Of a stretch of 64,000 nucleotides of DNA, positions 21,434 through 30,697 are shown one piece after another. Made by a program: the position numbers and the translations under genes. A model generated the notes under the pieces. It saw only the letters and a list, made by a program, of their open reading frames with translations. It was not told the origin of the DNA and made no database searches. Numbering within the stretch: position 1 is the first letter of the stretch; each line of letters opens with the position of its first letter. The stretch is from Curtobacterium sp. 9128 (GTDB taxonomy: Bacteria > Actinomycetota > Actinomycetes > Actinomycetales > Microbacteriaceae): contig NZ_LT576451.1 in the NCBI RefSeq assembly GCF_900086645.1, positions 2,666,001 to 2,730,000 of the forward strand, written 5' to 3'.

Positions 21434-21593
21434 TCGGCCAGCATGCTCCCCCGGGCTGGGCTTCCGCAGACGGCTCCTCCACAGCCGGGAGGCTCGGCGC
21501 GCGTCCCACAGATCGGCCTGCCGCCGCCTCGTGGCCCCGTCCGCTGCACCCGTCCAGACCGCGAGCGATACGGAACACGACATTTCGGAAAGT

Positions 21594-21719
21594 GTGCTCG
21601 CGAACGTGCGCGACCTACGGTGGGCTCCCGAGGACGACCGCGAGCTCGCCGCCACGCTGCTGGCACAGATGCGCCGCCGTTCCGAAGGATTGCCGATCGA
21701 AGGAGTGCCACCATGCTGA
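21594..21719 (+). CDS. Possible 41-aa small protein overlapping the next small gene
   Basis: From GTG at 21594 the frame encodes VRDLRWAPEDDRELAATLLAQ and ends in TGA at 21717-21719, overlapping the following 55-aa gene by seven bases. Codon third positions are mostly G/C. No proper ribosome binding site precedes the GTG (GGAAAG is too close), so the start or even the gene may be wrong. Function unknown. Confidence 0.35.
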   Translation: MLANVRDLRWAPEDDRELAATLLAQMRRRSEGLPIEGVPPC

Positions 21720-21880
21720 AACGGAAGCCGCTCGACGTCCCGACCGACCCGTTCGAACGGCGGGCATTCGCCAACGGCGCCACGCCCGAGGAATGGGCCG
21801 AGTTCCACCGCACCAACATCATCACGGTGTCGATGCGCGTGAAGTGGTGGTTGCGGAGGACGCTCCACGTCCTTCGATGA
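21713..21880 (+). CDS. 55-aa basic hypothetical protein
   Basis: ATG at 21713 preceded by AAGGAG seven bases upstream. The product starts MLKRKPLDVPTDPFERRAF and ends in the basic, tryptophan-containing MRVKWWLRRTLHVLR. The codon third positions are strongly G/C biased, supporting a real gene. It stops eight bases before the convergent aroB stop. I do not recognise the family. The C-terminal amphipathic basic stretch could bind nucleic acid or membrane; that is speculation. Confidence 0.65.
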   Translation: MLKRKPLDVPTDPFERRAFANGATPEEWAEFHRTNIITVSMRVKWWLRRTLHVLR

Positions 21881-21887
21881 GCTCGGG

Positions 21888-22985
21888 CTAGACGCCGACC
21901 TCCTGGTAGGCGGTGAAGAGCAGGTGGTCCTCCGGCCCCTCGAGGGTGACGGGCTTGCCGACCCCGTCGAGGATGATGAACCGCAGCATCCCGGCACGCG
22001 CCTTCTTGTCGCGGCGCATCGTGGCGAGGAGCCCCTCCCACCGGCCGAGCGGGTACGTGGTGGGCAGCGACAGCGAATCGAGGACGGCACGGTGCCGGTC
22101 CACGGTCGCGTCGTCGAGGTGCCCGGTCAACCGGGCGAGTTCCGCGGCGAACACCATGCCGACCGAGACCGCCGCTCCGTGCCGCCACTGGTACCGCTCG
22201 GCGTGCTCGATCGCGTGCCCGAGCGTGTGCCCGTAGTTGAGGATCTCGCGGCGGCCCTGCTCGGTGAAGTCGTCCGACACCACCTGTGCCTTCAGCTCGA
22301 TGGCGAGCTCGACCACTCGGCGGAACTCCGGCGTCGTGGGGTCGGTCGCGCGATCCACGTCGGCTTCGACGATGTCGAGGATCTCCGGCACGGCGATGAA
22401 CCCGGCCTTCACGATCTCCGCGAACCCGGTGAGCACGTCGTTGCGCGGCAGCGTCAGCACGAGGTCGATGTCCGCGACGACCGCCTTCGGCGGATAGAAC
22501 GCGCCGACGAGGTTCTTGCCCTCGTTCGTGTTGATGCCGGTCTTGCCGCCGACGCTCGCGTCCACCATGCCGAGCACGCTCGTCGGGATCGCGATGTACG
22601 GCACGCCGCGAAGCCACGTCGCGGCGACGAACCCGGCGAGGTCGGTGACGGCTCCCCCACCGAGCCCGATCACGGCGTCGGTCCTGGTGAAGTCCGACTG
22701 CCCCATGATCTGCCAGCAGAACGCGGCGACCTCGATGCGCTTGGCGGCCTCGGCGTCCGGGACCTCGGCGATGAGCGCCTCGAGGCCGGCGTCGACCAGT
22801 TGCACGCGGAGCTCCTCAGCGCGTGCACCGAGGGTCGGCGCGTGCACGATGAGCACCTTGGCGACCCGCGGTCCGAGGAGCGCCGGCACGGAGCCGAGCA
22901 AGCCGTTGCCGACCGCCACGACGTACCCGTCGTCGCCCCCGACGCGGATCTCGGTGGTGCCCTCTGGCAGGATCGACTCGGTCAC
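21888..22985 (-). CDS. aroB: 3-dehydroquinate synthase
   Basis: A 365-aa NAD- and metal-dependent enzyme turning DAHP into 3-dehydroquinate. It shows GLGGGAVTDLAGFVAATWLRG (NAD and substrate loop), PTSVLGMVDASVGGKTGIN, the metal-binding glutamate in FAEIVKAG and the histidines in NYGHTLGHAIE and WRHGAAVSVG. The GTG at 22985 overlaps the aroK stop (GTGA); a longer reading to 23015 adds ten unrelated residues. Confidence 0.97.
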   Translation of the reverse strand: MTESILPEGTTEIRVGGDDGYVVAVGNGLLGSVPALLGPRVAKVLIVHAPTLGARAEELRVQLVDAGLEALIAEVPDAEAAKRIEVAAFCWQIMGQSDFTRTDAVIGLGGGAVTDLAGFVAATWLRGVPYIAIPTSVLGMVDASVGGKTGINTNEGKNLVGAFYPPKAVVADIDLVLTLPRNDVLTGFAEIVKAGFIAVPEILDIVEADVDRATDPTTPEFRRVVELAIELKAQVVSDDFTEQGRREILNYGHTLGHAIEHAERYQWRHGAAVSVGMVFAAELARLTGHLDDATVDRHRAVLDSLSLPTTYPLGRWEGLLATMRRDKKARAGMLRFIILDGVGKPVTLEGPEDHLLFTAYQEVGV

Positions 22986-23509
22986 GGTGTTCCTCCTGTT
23001 GTCCCCCGCACCCACGCGACGACGTCGTCGACGACGTGCGACATCGGGCGGCGGGAGGTGTCGACGACGATGTGCGCCAGCTCCGCATAGGTCGCGGCGC
23101 GCTCGTCCATGATGGTCTGCCAGGCGTCGATGCCGCCGGAAGCCAGCAACGGCCGGTCCGAGCCGTTGATCCGCTCGGCGACGGCTTCGGGTGAGACGGT
23201 GAGCAGGACGACGCGCGCCCCGGCCATCGCGTCACGCGTGGCCGCGTGGGTCACGGCTCCCCCACCCACGGCGACCACGCCACCCGACGCCATCGCCGCG
23301 GCCACCGCATCGGCCTCGAGCGCCCGGAACGCCGGTTCGCCGCGGTCCGCGAAGATCCCCGGGATCGGTCCGTGCTCTCGGACGATCACCCGGTCGGTGT
23401 CGGTGAACGGCACGCCGAGCTGCTTCGCGACGCGCTTGCCCACGCTCGACTTGCCGGCGCCCATCGGTCCGATGATGACGACGGGAGCCGCGGCGCGCTC
23501 GTTGCTCAC
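22982..23509 (-). CDS. aroK: Shikimate kinase
   Basis: This 175-aa P-loop kinase phosphorylates shikimate. Walker A is GPMGAGKSS (14-22), the shikimate-binding D-R pair is TDTDRVI and later GRGEPAFR-like DRGEPAFR, and GGGAVT is the substrate loop. The GTG at 23509 overlaps the aroC stop (GTGA), completing the aroC-aroK-aroB operon. Confidence 0.95.
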   Translation of the reverse strand: MSNERAAAPVVIIGPMGAGKSSVGKRVAKQLGVPFTDTDRVIVREHGPIPGIFADRGEPAFRALEADAVAAAMASGGVVAVGGGAVTHAATRDAMAGARVVLLTVSPEAVAERINGSDRPLLASGGIDAWQTIMDERAATYAELAHIVVDTSRRPMSHVVDDVVAWVRGTTGGTP

Positions 23510-24726
23510 CAGGTGCTGGAGGGCTCAGCCGGCTCGGTGCGGCGTGAACGCAGGGTCTCCGGGATCGACGCGAGGTACGACTCGAGGTTGCGCTTGGTCT
23601 CCACGACGTTGTCGCCACCGAACTTCTCGAGCACGGCGTCGGCGAGCACGAGCGCGACCATGGCCTCGGCGACCACACCGGCGGCCGGGACGGCGCAGAC
23701 GTCCGAGCGCTGGTGGTGCGCGGAGGCGTCCTCACCCGTGGCGACGTCGATGGTGTGCAGCGCGTGCGGGACCGTGGCGATCGGCTTCATCCCCGCGCGG
23801 ACGCGCAGCACGGTCCCGGTGGACATGCCGCCCTCGGTCCCACCGGCGCGGTCGCTCGTGCGGATGATCTCGCCGTCCTCGCGGAACAGCTCGTCGTGCG
23901 CTTCGGAACCGCGGCGGGCAGCCGTCTGGAATCCGTCGCCGATCTCGACGCCCTTGATCGCCTGGATGCCCATGATCGCCGCGGCGAGACGCGCGTCGAG
24001 ACGACGGTCCCACTGCACGTGCGAGCCGAGCCCCGGCGGGACGCCGTAGAACAGCACCTCGACGACACCGCCGAGGGTGTCGCCGTCCTTCTTCGCCGCC
24101 TCGACCTCGGTGACCATGCGGGCAGAGGTGTCGGCGTCGAAACAGCGCAGCTGGTCCTCGTCGAGCCGGTCGACGTCGTCGGGTTGGGGCAGTGCGGTGC
24201 CGTCGGGCACGCGGACGGTCCCGACCTGCAGCGTGTGCGCGACAGACCGGATTCCGAGTTCGGCGAGGAACGACTTCGCGACGGCACCGAGGGCGACGCG
24301 CGCCGCGGTCTCGCGAGCCGAAGCACGTTCGAGGATCGGGCGGGACTCGTCGAACCCGTACTTCTGCATGCCGACCAGATCGGCGTGCCCCGGACGCGGG
24401 CGGGTCAGCGGGGCGCTGCGACCACGCGAGAGCTCGGTCTGCTCGACCGGCTCCGGGTTCATCACCTCGACCCACTTCGGCCACTCGGTGTTGCCGATGC
24501 GGATGGCGATCGGGCTGCCGAGGGAGTACCCGTGCCGGACGCCGCCGGACACGTGCAGCTCGTCCTGTTCGAACTTCATGCGCGAGCCGCGGCCGTAGCC
24601 GAGTTTGCGCCGCGCGAGGTCGGTACGGATGGACTCGAACGACACCGGGACGCCGGCGGGCAGGCCCTCGAGCATCGCGATCAGTTCGGGTCCGTGGGAC
24701 TCACCAGCGGTCAACCAACGAAGCAT
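23506..24726 (-). CDS. aroC: Chorismate synthase
   Basis: A 406-aa FMN-dependent enzyme converting EPSP to chorismate. It opens with [14 protein letters not shown] and contains the [17 protein letters not shown] segment, [14 protein letters not shown], and late [18 protein letters not shown] use the ATG at 24726, with GGGAGG nine bases upstream. The ATG nine bases earlier (24735) directly abuts that ribosome binding site and would be too close. Confidence 0.96.
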   Translation of the reverse strand: MLRWLTAGESHGPELIAMLEGLPAGVPVSFESIRTDLARRKLGYGRGSRMKFEQDELHVSGGVRHGYSLGSPIAIRIGNTEWPKWVEVMNPEPVEQTELSRGRSAPLTRPRPGHADLVGMQKYGFDESRPILERASARETAARVALGAVAKSFLAELGIRSVAHTLQVGTVRVPDGTALPQPDDVDRLDEDQLRCFDADTSARMVTEVEAAKKDGDTLGGVVEVLFYGVPPGLGSHVQWDRRLDARLAAAIMGIQAIKGVEIGDGFQTAARRGSEAHDELFREDGEIIRTSDRAGGTEGGMSTGTVLRVRAGMKPIATVPHALHTIDVATGEDASAHHQRSDVCAVPAAGVVAEAMVALVLADAVLEKFGGDNVVETKRNLESYLASIPETLRSRRTEPAEPSSTW

Positions 24727-24762
24727 GGTGTCCATCCTCCCACAGCGCCAGGGCCCGAGTCG

Positions 24763-26262
24763 TTACTGGTACGAGGGGTTCGCGCGGAGCCACGCCTGGA
24801 ACTGCTTCACCGCCTGCTGGTGCTCGGCGTAGGTGTCCGAGAAGACCGTCTCGCCCGTCTCGAGGTTCACCGTGACGAAGTACAACCAGTTGCCGGTGGC
24901 CTCTTGGGTGACCGCCTTGATGGCGATGTCACCGGGGTTCGAGATCGGCGCGGGCGGCAGACCCTCGTGCTGGTACGTGTTGTACGGGTTCGAGGCGTCG
25001 TTCCGCTCGGCGTCGGTGGTGGTCACCCGGTGGGTGTTCCCCGTGCCGTACGCGACGGTCGCGTCCGACTGCAGCTTCATGCCCTGGTCGAGGCGGTTCT
25101 GGAACACGCGGGCGACCTTCGGGTAGTCGGCTGCCAGGCCTGCTTCCTTCTGCACGAGCGACGCGAACACGATGACGTGCTCCTGGTCCGCCTCGGCCAC
25201 GCCGGCGTCCTTCAGGTGCTGCTTCATCGTGTCGACCATGGACTGGAAGTACTGCTTCGCGGTCCAACCCGGGTTGATCGGGTACGTCGCCGGGAAGAGC
25301 CAGCCCTCGAGGGTGGTCACGCCGCTCGGTAGCCCGTACGCGGAGACGTCCTTCGCGGCCGACGACACCTCGGCTTCGCTCAGCCCGGCCTTCGAGACCA
25401 TGCCGGCCTCGATGTCCTTGAGCGCGGTGCCCTCCGGGATCACGATGGACGCGGTGACCTTGTTGTCCTTGTCCTGCAGCGCCGCGAGCGCGGCCTTCGA
25501 GCTCATGTGCTTCTTCAGCGCGTAGGAACCCGGCTGGAACTGGACGTCGCCGGATGCCAGCAGGAGCTTGTAGAACGCGGTCGACGTCTTCACGACGCCG
25601 CTGCGCTGCAGGGTCTTCGCGACGTCCTCGCCGATGTCGCCCTGCTTGATGGTGATGGTGACCTTCGAGGTCCCGTTCCCGGTGTAGTCATCGGTCTCCT
25701 TCGCGCCGGTGAGCGCTCCGATGACCTGCTGCACCTTCGGCGCAGCGAACGTGTACGCGCCGATGCCGGCCGCCAGCACGACGGCGACGATGACGATGCC
25801 GGCGATCAGTGCGCCGCGCGACCGACGACGCGGCTCACGGGGCGGCCTGGAGGCTCCCCCGCGTCCGCCTCGGCGCCCACGTCCGCCGCCTCCCGCCGAT
25901 CCACCACCGGTGCTGCCGCCACCGGTGCTGCCAGCACCGTCGCCGTCGCCTGGTGCAGGCGCTGCCGCCCCCTCGGTGAGCAGGCCGTGCACCTCCGGGT
26001 GGAGCTCATCGACGGATCGTGCCACCGGAGCGTCGGCCGGTGAGACCGGCCGCTCCACGTCGTCCCGGGGCGACCCGGCGGCCGCGCGAGCCGACGTCGA
26101 TTCCCGGGCACGAGCCTCCCGTCGGGACAGCGGGCGCCCTGTGGCACCGTCGGCGGAGCGGACGTCGTCGCGTCCATCGGGTGCACCGTCGGTGGGCTTC
26201 GCCCGCCGCTCGGCGTCGTTGCCGGGCGCGATGATCGCGTTCCAGTCCAGGTCGTCTGCCAA
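24763..26262 (-). CDS. mltG: Endolytic murein transglycosylase MltG
   Basis: A 499-aa membrane protein that cuts nascent glycan strands. A long charged, low-complexity cytoplasmic region comes first (about 1-145, including glycine/arginine-rich GGGRGRRGGRGG). One transmembrane helix follows (ALIAGIVIVAVVLAAGIGAY, about 150-169), then a LysM-like region and the YceG domain. Key motifs are FPATYPI, ASLVQKEAG with the presumed catalytic glutamate, QSDATVAYG and PYNTYQHEGLPPAPISNPG. The start appears to be TTG at 26262, with GAGG four bases upstream; a start inside the disordered region is possible. Confidence 0.92.
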   Translation of the reverse strand: MADDLDWNAIIAPGNDAERRAKPTDGAPDGRDDVRSADGATGRPLSRREARARESTSARAAAGSPRDDVERPVSPADAPVARSVDELHPEVHGLLTEGAAAPAPGDGDGAGSTGGGSTGGGSAGGGGRGRRGGRGGASRPPREPRRRSRGALIAGIVIVAVVLAAGIGAYTFAAPKVQQVIGALTGAKETDDYTGNGTSKVTITIKQGDIGEDVAKTLQRSGVVKTSTAFYKLLLASGDVQFQPGSYALKKHMSSKAALAALQDKDNKVTASIVIPEGTALKDIEAGMVSKAGLSEAEVSSAAKDVSAYGLPSGVTTLEGWLFPATYPINPGWTAKQYFQSMVDTMKQHLKDAGVAEADQEHVIVFASLVQKEAGLAADYPKVARVFQNRLDQGMKLQSDATVAYGTGNTHRVTTTDAERNDASNPYNTYQHEGLPPAPISNPGDIAIKAVTQEATGNWLYFVTVNLETGETVFSDTYAEHQQAVKQFQAWLRANPSYQ

Positions 26263-26333
26263 CGGTCCTCGGTCTCTCGGTCGGGAAGACTCCGCGGGGG
26301 CTCCGTCGCTGCGGTGGCGACGGGAGGGCAGCC

Positions 26334-26786
26334 CTACTCGGGGAGCGTGGCCCCGGGTGGGGCGCCGGACGCGCGCTCGTGGTCGAGCGCATGTTGCAGA
26401 ATGATAACAGCGGCCGCTTGGTCGATCACGGACCGCGACTTCTTGGCGTTGCGTCCCGCCTGCCGCATCCCCCGCTGGGCGGTCACCGTCGACAGTCGCT
26501 CGTCGACCAGACGGACGGGTCGGTGCGCGGCGATCCGGGCCGCGAACTCCCTTGCGTCCGTCGTGGACGGCGTGTCCGCGCCGGACATCGACAGCGGCAG
26601 CCCGACGACGATCTCGAGCACGTCGTACTCCTCGGCGATCGTCAGGATCCGCCCCAGGTCAGCGTCGTCGTCGCGCGCGACGGTCTCCACCGGCGTTGCG
26701 AGGAGTCCGTCGCGGTCGCAGACGGCGACACCGATCCGGGCGCGTCCGACGTCGACGCCGAGGCGGCGTCCGGATCGGATCGTCAT
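26334..26786 (-). CDS. ruvX: RuvX/YqgF, putative pre-16S rRNA nuclease
   Basis: This 150-aa RNase H-fold protein contains LGVDVGRARIGVAVCD (first acidic residue), VVGLPLSMSGAD and LVDERLSTVTAQ. The family processes the 5' end of 16S rRNA. The ATG lies two bases after the alaS stop, so alaS-ruvX-mltG form an operon, a frequent gram-positive arrangement. Confidence 0.94.
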   Translation of the reverse strand: MTIRSGRRLGVDVGRARIGVAVCDRDGLLATPVETVARDDDADLGRILTIAEEYDVLEIVVGLPLSMSGADTPSTTDAREFAARIAAHRPVRLVDERLSTVTAQRGMRQAGRNAKKSRSVIDQAAAVIILQHALDHERASGAPPGATLPE

Positions 26787-26788
26787 GG

Positions 26789-29446
26789 TCAGGCCGACAA
26801 CCGCGCGGTCACCGCACGGAGCGCTTCGGGCAGTGCCGCGGCGTTCGTGCCGCCACCCTGTGCGAGGTCGGGCTTCCCGCCACCACCACCGCCGAGGACA
26901 CCGGCGGCTTCCTTGGCGAGCGGTCCGGCCTGGATCCCGGCCGCACGGGCGGCGTCGTTCGTCGCGACGATGACGGCCGGCTTGTCGTTGACCACGGCGC
27001 CGAGCACGACCACCGCGGCGCCGTCGCCGAGCTGGGCGCGGACACCGGTGGCGAGCGACCGCAGGTCGTCCGCGGATCCGAGGTTCTCGACCGACTCGGC
27101 GACCACGGTGGTCCCGCCGATCGTCGTCGCCTGACGGGCGATCGCCGGTACCCGCTGCTGGAGCCCGGCCGACTCGAACTCCGCGATGCGCTTCTGCGCG
27201 ACACGGAGGTCCTCCATCAGGGACTGGACACGGGTGGGGAGGTCGGCGCGGGGGGCCTTCAGCGCGCTCGAGAGCTGCGACACGATCGTGCGCTCGACCG
27301 CGAGGTCACGGAAGCCCTCGAGTCCGACGAGGGCCTCGACACGACGGTTGGTGGAACCGACGCTGGATTCGCCGACCAGGTTCACGAGACCGACCTGGGA
27401 GCTGGACGCGACGTGCGTCCCACCGCAGAGCTCACGCGACCACGGGCCACCGATGTCGACCATGCGGACCTCGGCGCCGTACTTCTCGCCGAACAATGCC
27501 TGCGCACCGAGTTCCTTCGCCTGGTCGAGCGGCATGATCCTGGTCGAGACCTCGAGGTCGGAGCGGATCGCGGTGTTCACGACCTCTTCGATCTCGGAAC
27601 GGGTCTCGAGCGAGACGGGCTGGCTCCACGAGAAGTCCAGGCGCATGTAGCCGGACTTGTTGTACGAACCGGCCTGCAGCGCTTCCGGCCCGAGGATGTC
27701 GCGGAGCGCCGCGTTCACGAGGTGCGTGGCGGAGTGGGCCTGGGTCGCGCCCCTGCGGTACTCGGCGTCGACCACCGTGGTGGCTGCGTCGCCGACCCCG
27801 ACCTCACCGGAGCGGACCTGCACCTTGTGGCTCCACAGTCCGGACACCGGTCGCTGCACGTCGAGGACCTCGAGGTCGAAGCCGTTGCCGACGATGGAGC
27901 CCTGGTCGGCGTCCTGCCCGCCGGACTCCGCGTACAGCGTGGTCTCGCTGAGGACGACCTCGGCGATGTCGCCGGCGACCGCACGGTCGACGCTCTGGCC
28001 GTCGACGATGAGGCCGAGCACGCGGGACTCGGCTTCGAGGGCGTCGTACCCGAGGAAGGTGGTCTCGCCGGAGGCACGGAACGCGCTGTAGACACTGAGG
28101 TCGGCCAGCGCGGTCTTCTTGCTCTTGGCGTCCGCCTTGGCCCGCGCACGCTGCTCCGACATCAGGGTGTCGAAGGCGGTGCGGTCGACGTGGACGCCGG
28201 CTTCCTCGGCCATCTCCATCGTCAGGTCGATCGGGAAGCCGAACGTGTCGTGCAGCAGGAACGCGGTGTCCCCGCCGATCGACGGCTGGTTGTCCTGCTT
28301 CGCGCGGTCCACCGCGACGTCGAGGATCGTCGTCCCCTGTGCCAGGGTGCGCAGGAAGGTCTCTTCCTCCGCGTAGGCGATGCGCGAGATGCGGTCGTAG
28401 TCGGACGCGACCTCGGGGTAGGCGTCACGCATGGCGTCACGCGACGCGGGGAACAGCTGGGGGAACGTCGCTCCCTCCACGCCGAGCAGACGCATGGCCC
28501 GGACCGTGCGGCGCAGCAGACGGCGGAGGATGTAGCCGCGTCCCTCGTTCGACGGCGTGACCCCGTCCGCGATGAGCATCAGGGAGGACCGCACGTGGTC
28601 CGCGATGACGCGCATGCGGACGTCGTCCTCGTGCACCGCACCGTAGCGGCGACCGGAGACCTCCGCCGCCTTGTCGAGGACCGGGCGCACCTGGTCGATC
28701 TCGTACATGTTGTCGACGCCCTGCTTGATGAAGGCGACGCGCTCGAGCCCCATGCCGGTGTCGATGTTCTTGTTCGGCAGCTCGCCGGTGATCTCGAAGT
28801 CGTACTTCGACCGCACGTCGGCGATCTGGTACTGCATGAACACGAGGTTCCAGATCTCGACGTAGCGGTCGTCATCCGTCGCCGGACCACCGTCGATGCC
28901 GTACTCCGGGCCGCGGTCGAAGAAGATCTCCGAGCAGGGGCCGGCGGGACCGGGCTGGCCGGTCGACCAGTAGTTCGTGTCCTTGCCGAGTCGCTGGATG
29001 CGCTCGTCGGGCAGGGACGAGTGCTGCTTCCAGAACGCGATCGCCTCGTCGTCGTCCTCGTACACCGTGACCCACAGGTCGTCAGGCGAGAAGCCGAGCC
29101 CACCGTCGGGCTCCGGCGAGGTGAGGAACTCCCAGGCGTACTGGATCGCCTGCTCCTTGAAGTAGTCGCCGAAGGAGAAGTTGCCGTTCATCTGGAAGAA
29201 CGTGCCGTGCCGCGGGGTCTTGCCGACCTCTTCGATGTCGTTGGTGCGGATGCACTTCTGCACGCTCGTCGCGCGGGGGTACGGCGCGGGGATGAGTCCG
29301 GTCAGGTACGGGATGAACGGGACCATGCCGGCCACCGTGAACAGCAGCGACGGGTCGTCCGAGACGAGCGAGGCGGACGGTACGACGGTGTGGCCGCGGT
29401 CACCGAAGTACTGGAGCCAACGGCGGCGGATCTCTGCGGTCTGCAT
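26789..29446 (-). CDS. alaS: Alanyl-tRNA synthetase
   Basis: At 885 aa this is a full-length AlaRS. The class II catalytic core is at the N-terminus (FTVAGMVPFIPYL, MNGNFSFGDYFK), and the tRNA-recognition domain follows. The editing-domain zinc site is HSATHLV plus CGGTHV, and a C-terminal DHHA1/C-Ala part (GGGGGGKPDLAQGGG) ends the protein. ATG at 29446 with AGGAAG upstream. No T-box is visible in the 80-bp gap before it. Confidence 0.98.
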   Translation of the reverse strand: MQTAEIRRRWLQYFGDRGHTVVPSASLVSDDPSLLFTVAGMVPFIPYLTGLIPAPYPRATSVQKCIRTNDIEEVGKTPRHGTFFQMNGNFSFGDYFKEQAIQYAWEFLTSPEPDGGLGFSPDDLWVTVYEDDDEAIAFWKQHSSLPDERIQRLGKDTNYWSTGQPGPAGPCSEIFFDRGPEYGIDGGPATDDDRYVEIWNLVFMQYQIADVRSKYDFEITGELPNKNIDTGMGLERVAFIKQGVDNMYEIDQVRPVLDKAAEVSGRRYGAVHEDDVRMRVIADHVRSSLMLIADGVTPSNEGRGYILRRLLRRTVRAMRLLGVEGATFPQLFPASRDAMRDAYPEVASDYDRISRIAYAEEETFLRTLAQGTTILDVAVDRAKQDNQPSIGGDTAFLLHDTFGFPIDLTMEMAEEAGVHVDRTAFDTLMSEQRARAKADAKSKKTALADLSVYSAFRASGETTFLGYDALEAESRVLGLIVDGQSVDRAVAGDIAEVVLSETTLYAESGGQDADQGSIVGNGFDLEVLDVQRPVSGLWSHKVQVRSGEVGVGDAATTVVDAEYRRGATQAHSATHLVNAALRDILGPEALQAGSYNKSGYMRLDFSWSQPVSLETRSEIEEVVNTAIRSDLEVSTRIMPLDQAKELGAQALFGEKYGAEVRMVDIGGPWSRELCGGTHVASSSQVGLVNLVGESSVGSTNRRVEALVGLEGFRDLAVERTIVSQLSSALKAPRADLPTRVQSLMEDLRVAQKRIAEFESAGLQQRVPAIARQATTIGGTTVVAESVENLGSADDLRSLATGVRAQLGDGAAVVVLGAVVNDKPAVIVATNDAARAAGIQAGPLAKEAAGVLGGGGGGKPDLAQGGGTNAAALPEALRAVTARLSA

Positions 29447-29526
29447 GGTGCTTCCTGATGACGTGGAACGGGTACGGGCGCTGGGGCTGTGCGGTGCGAC
29501 GGTGTCGCCGCGTGTCGGTGCGACGG

Positions 29527-29709
29527 TCAGTCGTCGGTGCGGAGCTCGGCTTCACGGGAGCGGTACCCGTCGGCCACGGCACCGGTGAAGGCCTTCGTGC
29601 GGGCATCGACCTCGGCGAAGAACTTCGCACCCGACGAGGTCCTGCTGACCCGGTGGGCGACGAGGAACCCGATGACGACGCCGACGGCGACGGCGAACAG
29701 CTGCTTCAC
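29527..29709 (-). CDS. 60-aa single-pass membrane protein
   Basis: From a GTG at 29709 with GGAGG upstream. The N-terminus is a hydrophobic helix (KQLFAVAVGVVIGFLVAHRV), followed by a charged soluble tail (SRTSSGAKFFAEVDARTKAF). Similar small DUF948-like or 'YtxH-like' proteins precede alaS in actinobacteria, but I cannot assign a role. A -10-like TAAGCT lies at 29750-29755. Confidence 0.7.
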   Translation of the reverse strand: MKQLFAVAVGVVIGFLVAHRVSRTSSGAKFFAEVDARTKAFTGAVADGYRSREAELRTDD

Positions 29710-29776
29710 GGTGCCTCCCTCTCGCACGCGCCGTGGCGCGCGTCCGACCAGCTTAGTCGTCGCTCCGGGAACGCAG

Positions 29777-29811
29777 AACGGCGGGCCGCCCGATGTGGAC
29801 GACCCGCCGTT
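29777..29811 (-). terminator. Terminator hairpin downstream of rpsD
   Basis: AACGGCGGG (29811-29803) pairs perfectly with CCCGCCGTT (29785-29777) around a 17-nt loop, 16 bases after the rpsD stop. Only a weak U-rich stretch follows. Confidence 0.6.
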
Positions 29812-29827
29812 CAGGCGGTGCAGTGGA

Positions 29828-30457
29828 TCAGCGAGCCGCGTAGTACTCGACGACCAGCTGGACCTCGCAGGTCACGGGGACCTCGGCGCGCTTCGGGCGA
29901 CGCACGAGGCGGGCCTGGAGCTTGTCGATCTCGACCTCGAGGTAGCCCGGGACCTTCGGGAGGACTTCCTGGTGGCCACCGGCAGCGGCGACCTGGAAGG
30001 GCTCGAGCGACTCGGAGCGCTGCTTGACGTGGATCAGCTGACCCTCCTTGACGCGGAAGGAGGGGCGGTCGACGAGCTTGCCGTCGACGAGGATGTGGCG
30101 GTGCACGATCAGCTGACGGGCCTGCGCGGTGGTGCGGGCGAAGCCAGCACGCAGCACGAGGGCGTCGAGGCGCTGCTCGAGCAGCTCGACCAGGTTCTCA
30201 CCGGTCAGGCCGTTGGTCTTGCGGGCCTCTTCGAAGACGATGCGCAGCTGCTTCTCGCGGATGCCGTACTGGGCGCGCAGACGCTGCTTCTCACGGAGGC
30301 GGACGGCGTAGTCGCTGTCGGCACGACGACGCGTGCGGCCGTGCTCACCGGGGCCGTAAGGGCGCTTCTCGAGGTACCGGGCCGCCTTCGGCGTCAGCGG
30401 GATGCCGAGCGCGCGAGACAGGCGGGTCTTGCTGCGGGTACGTGACTTGGTAGACAC
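29828..30457 (-). CDS. rpsD: Ribosomal protein S4
   Basis: A 209-aa primary 16S-binding ribosomal protein. It contains the N-terminal S4 domain (RSKTRLSRALGIPLTPKA, KQRLRAQYGIREKQLR) and the S4 RNA-binding fold (LEQRLDALVLRAGFARTTAQ, ARQLIVHRHILVDGK). No zinc-binding cysteines are present, i.e. the C-minus form. The gene stands alone, away from the alpha operon, with a GTG start. A 200-nt structured leader precedes it and may mediate S4 feedback. Confidence 0.97.
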   Translation of the reverse strand: MSTKSRTRSKTRLSRALGIPLTPKAARYLEKRPYGPGEHGRTRRRADSDYAVRLREKQRLRAQYGIREKQLRIVFEEARKTNGLTGENLVELLEQRLDALVLRAGFARTTAQARQLIVHRHILVDGKLVDRPSFRVKEGQLIHVKQRSESLEPFQVAAAGGHQEVLPKVPGYLEVEIDKLQARLVRRPKRAEVPVTCEVQLVVEYYAAR

Positions 30458-30681
30458 AGGGTCCTTTTCTCTGTTGTTGCTGAACTGAACACGGGTCTCG
30501 GCACGCGCACGTGCCGACGAACCCCGTGAAGGGATCCAGAGGGATGAGCCTGTGGGATCGGACGGCTACAGTCCGAACCTCTGCCCCCGTGCCGCCACAA
30601 CGCTCTGCGCTGCGTGGCACTCTGTCCCCGACGCAGCCGCACGCGGGGACCAGGACTTAGGCCCGTCAACGATAGCAGGCT
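30458..30681 (-). promoter_or_regulatory. Structured 5' leader of rpsD
   Basis: A 224-bp gene-free stretch that can form three separate hairpins on the rpsD strand: GTCCCCG/CGGGGAC (30624-30650), TCGGAC/GTCCGA (30558-30576), and a compound stem of CACGGG/CCCGTG enclosing TCGGCACG/CGTGCCGA (30490-30528). The last lies just upstream of the ribosome binding site AAAAGGA. Such leaders in front of r-protein genes often bind the product; no known S4-leader class is recognisable to me. Confidence 0.5.
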
Positions 30682-30697
30682 TCAGGCGTCCCCAGAA
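30669..30697 (-). promoter_or_regulatory. Candidate rpsD promoter
   Basis: TTCTGG (30697-30692) and TATCGT (30674-30669) are 17 bp apart at the end of rarA, predicting a start near 30662 and a leader of about 205 nt. The -35 match is weak. Confidence 0.35.

Noticed and set aside
21594-21880. Toxin-antitoxin pair
   Set aside because: Overlap and size fit, but neither product shows a known toxin or antitoxin motif and the first gene lacks a ribosome binding site, so I did not call it.
29447-29526. T-box leader for alaS
   Set aside because: The 80-bp gap has no T-box sequence and no antiterminator fold.
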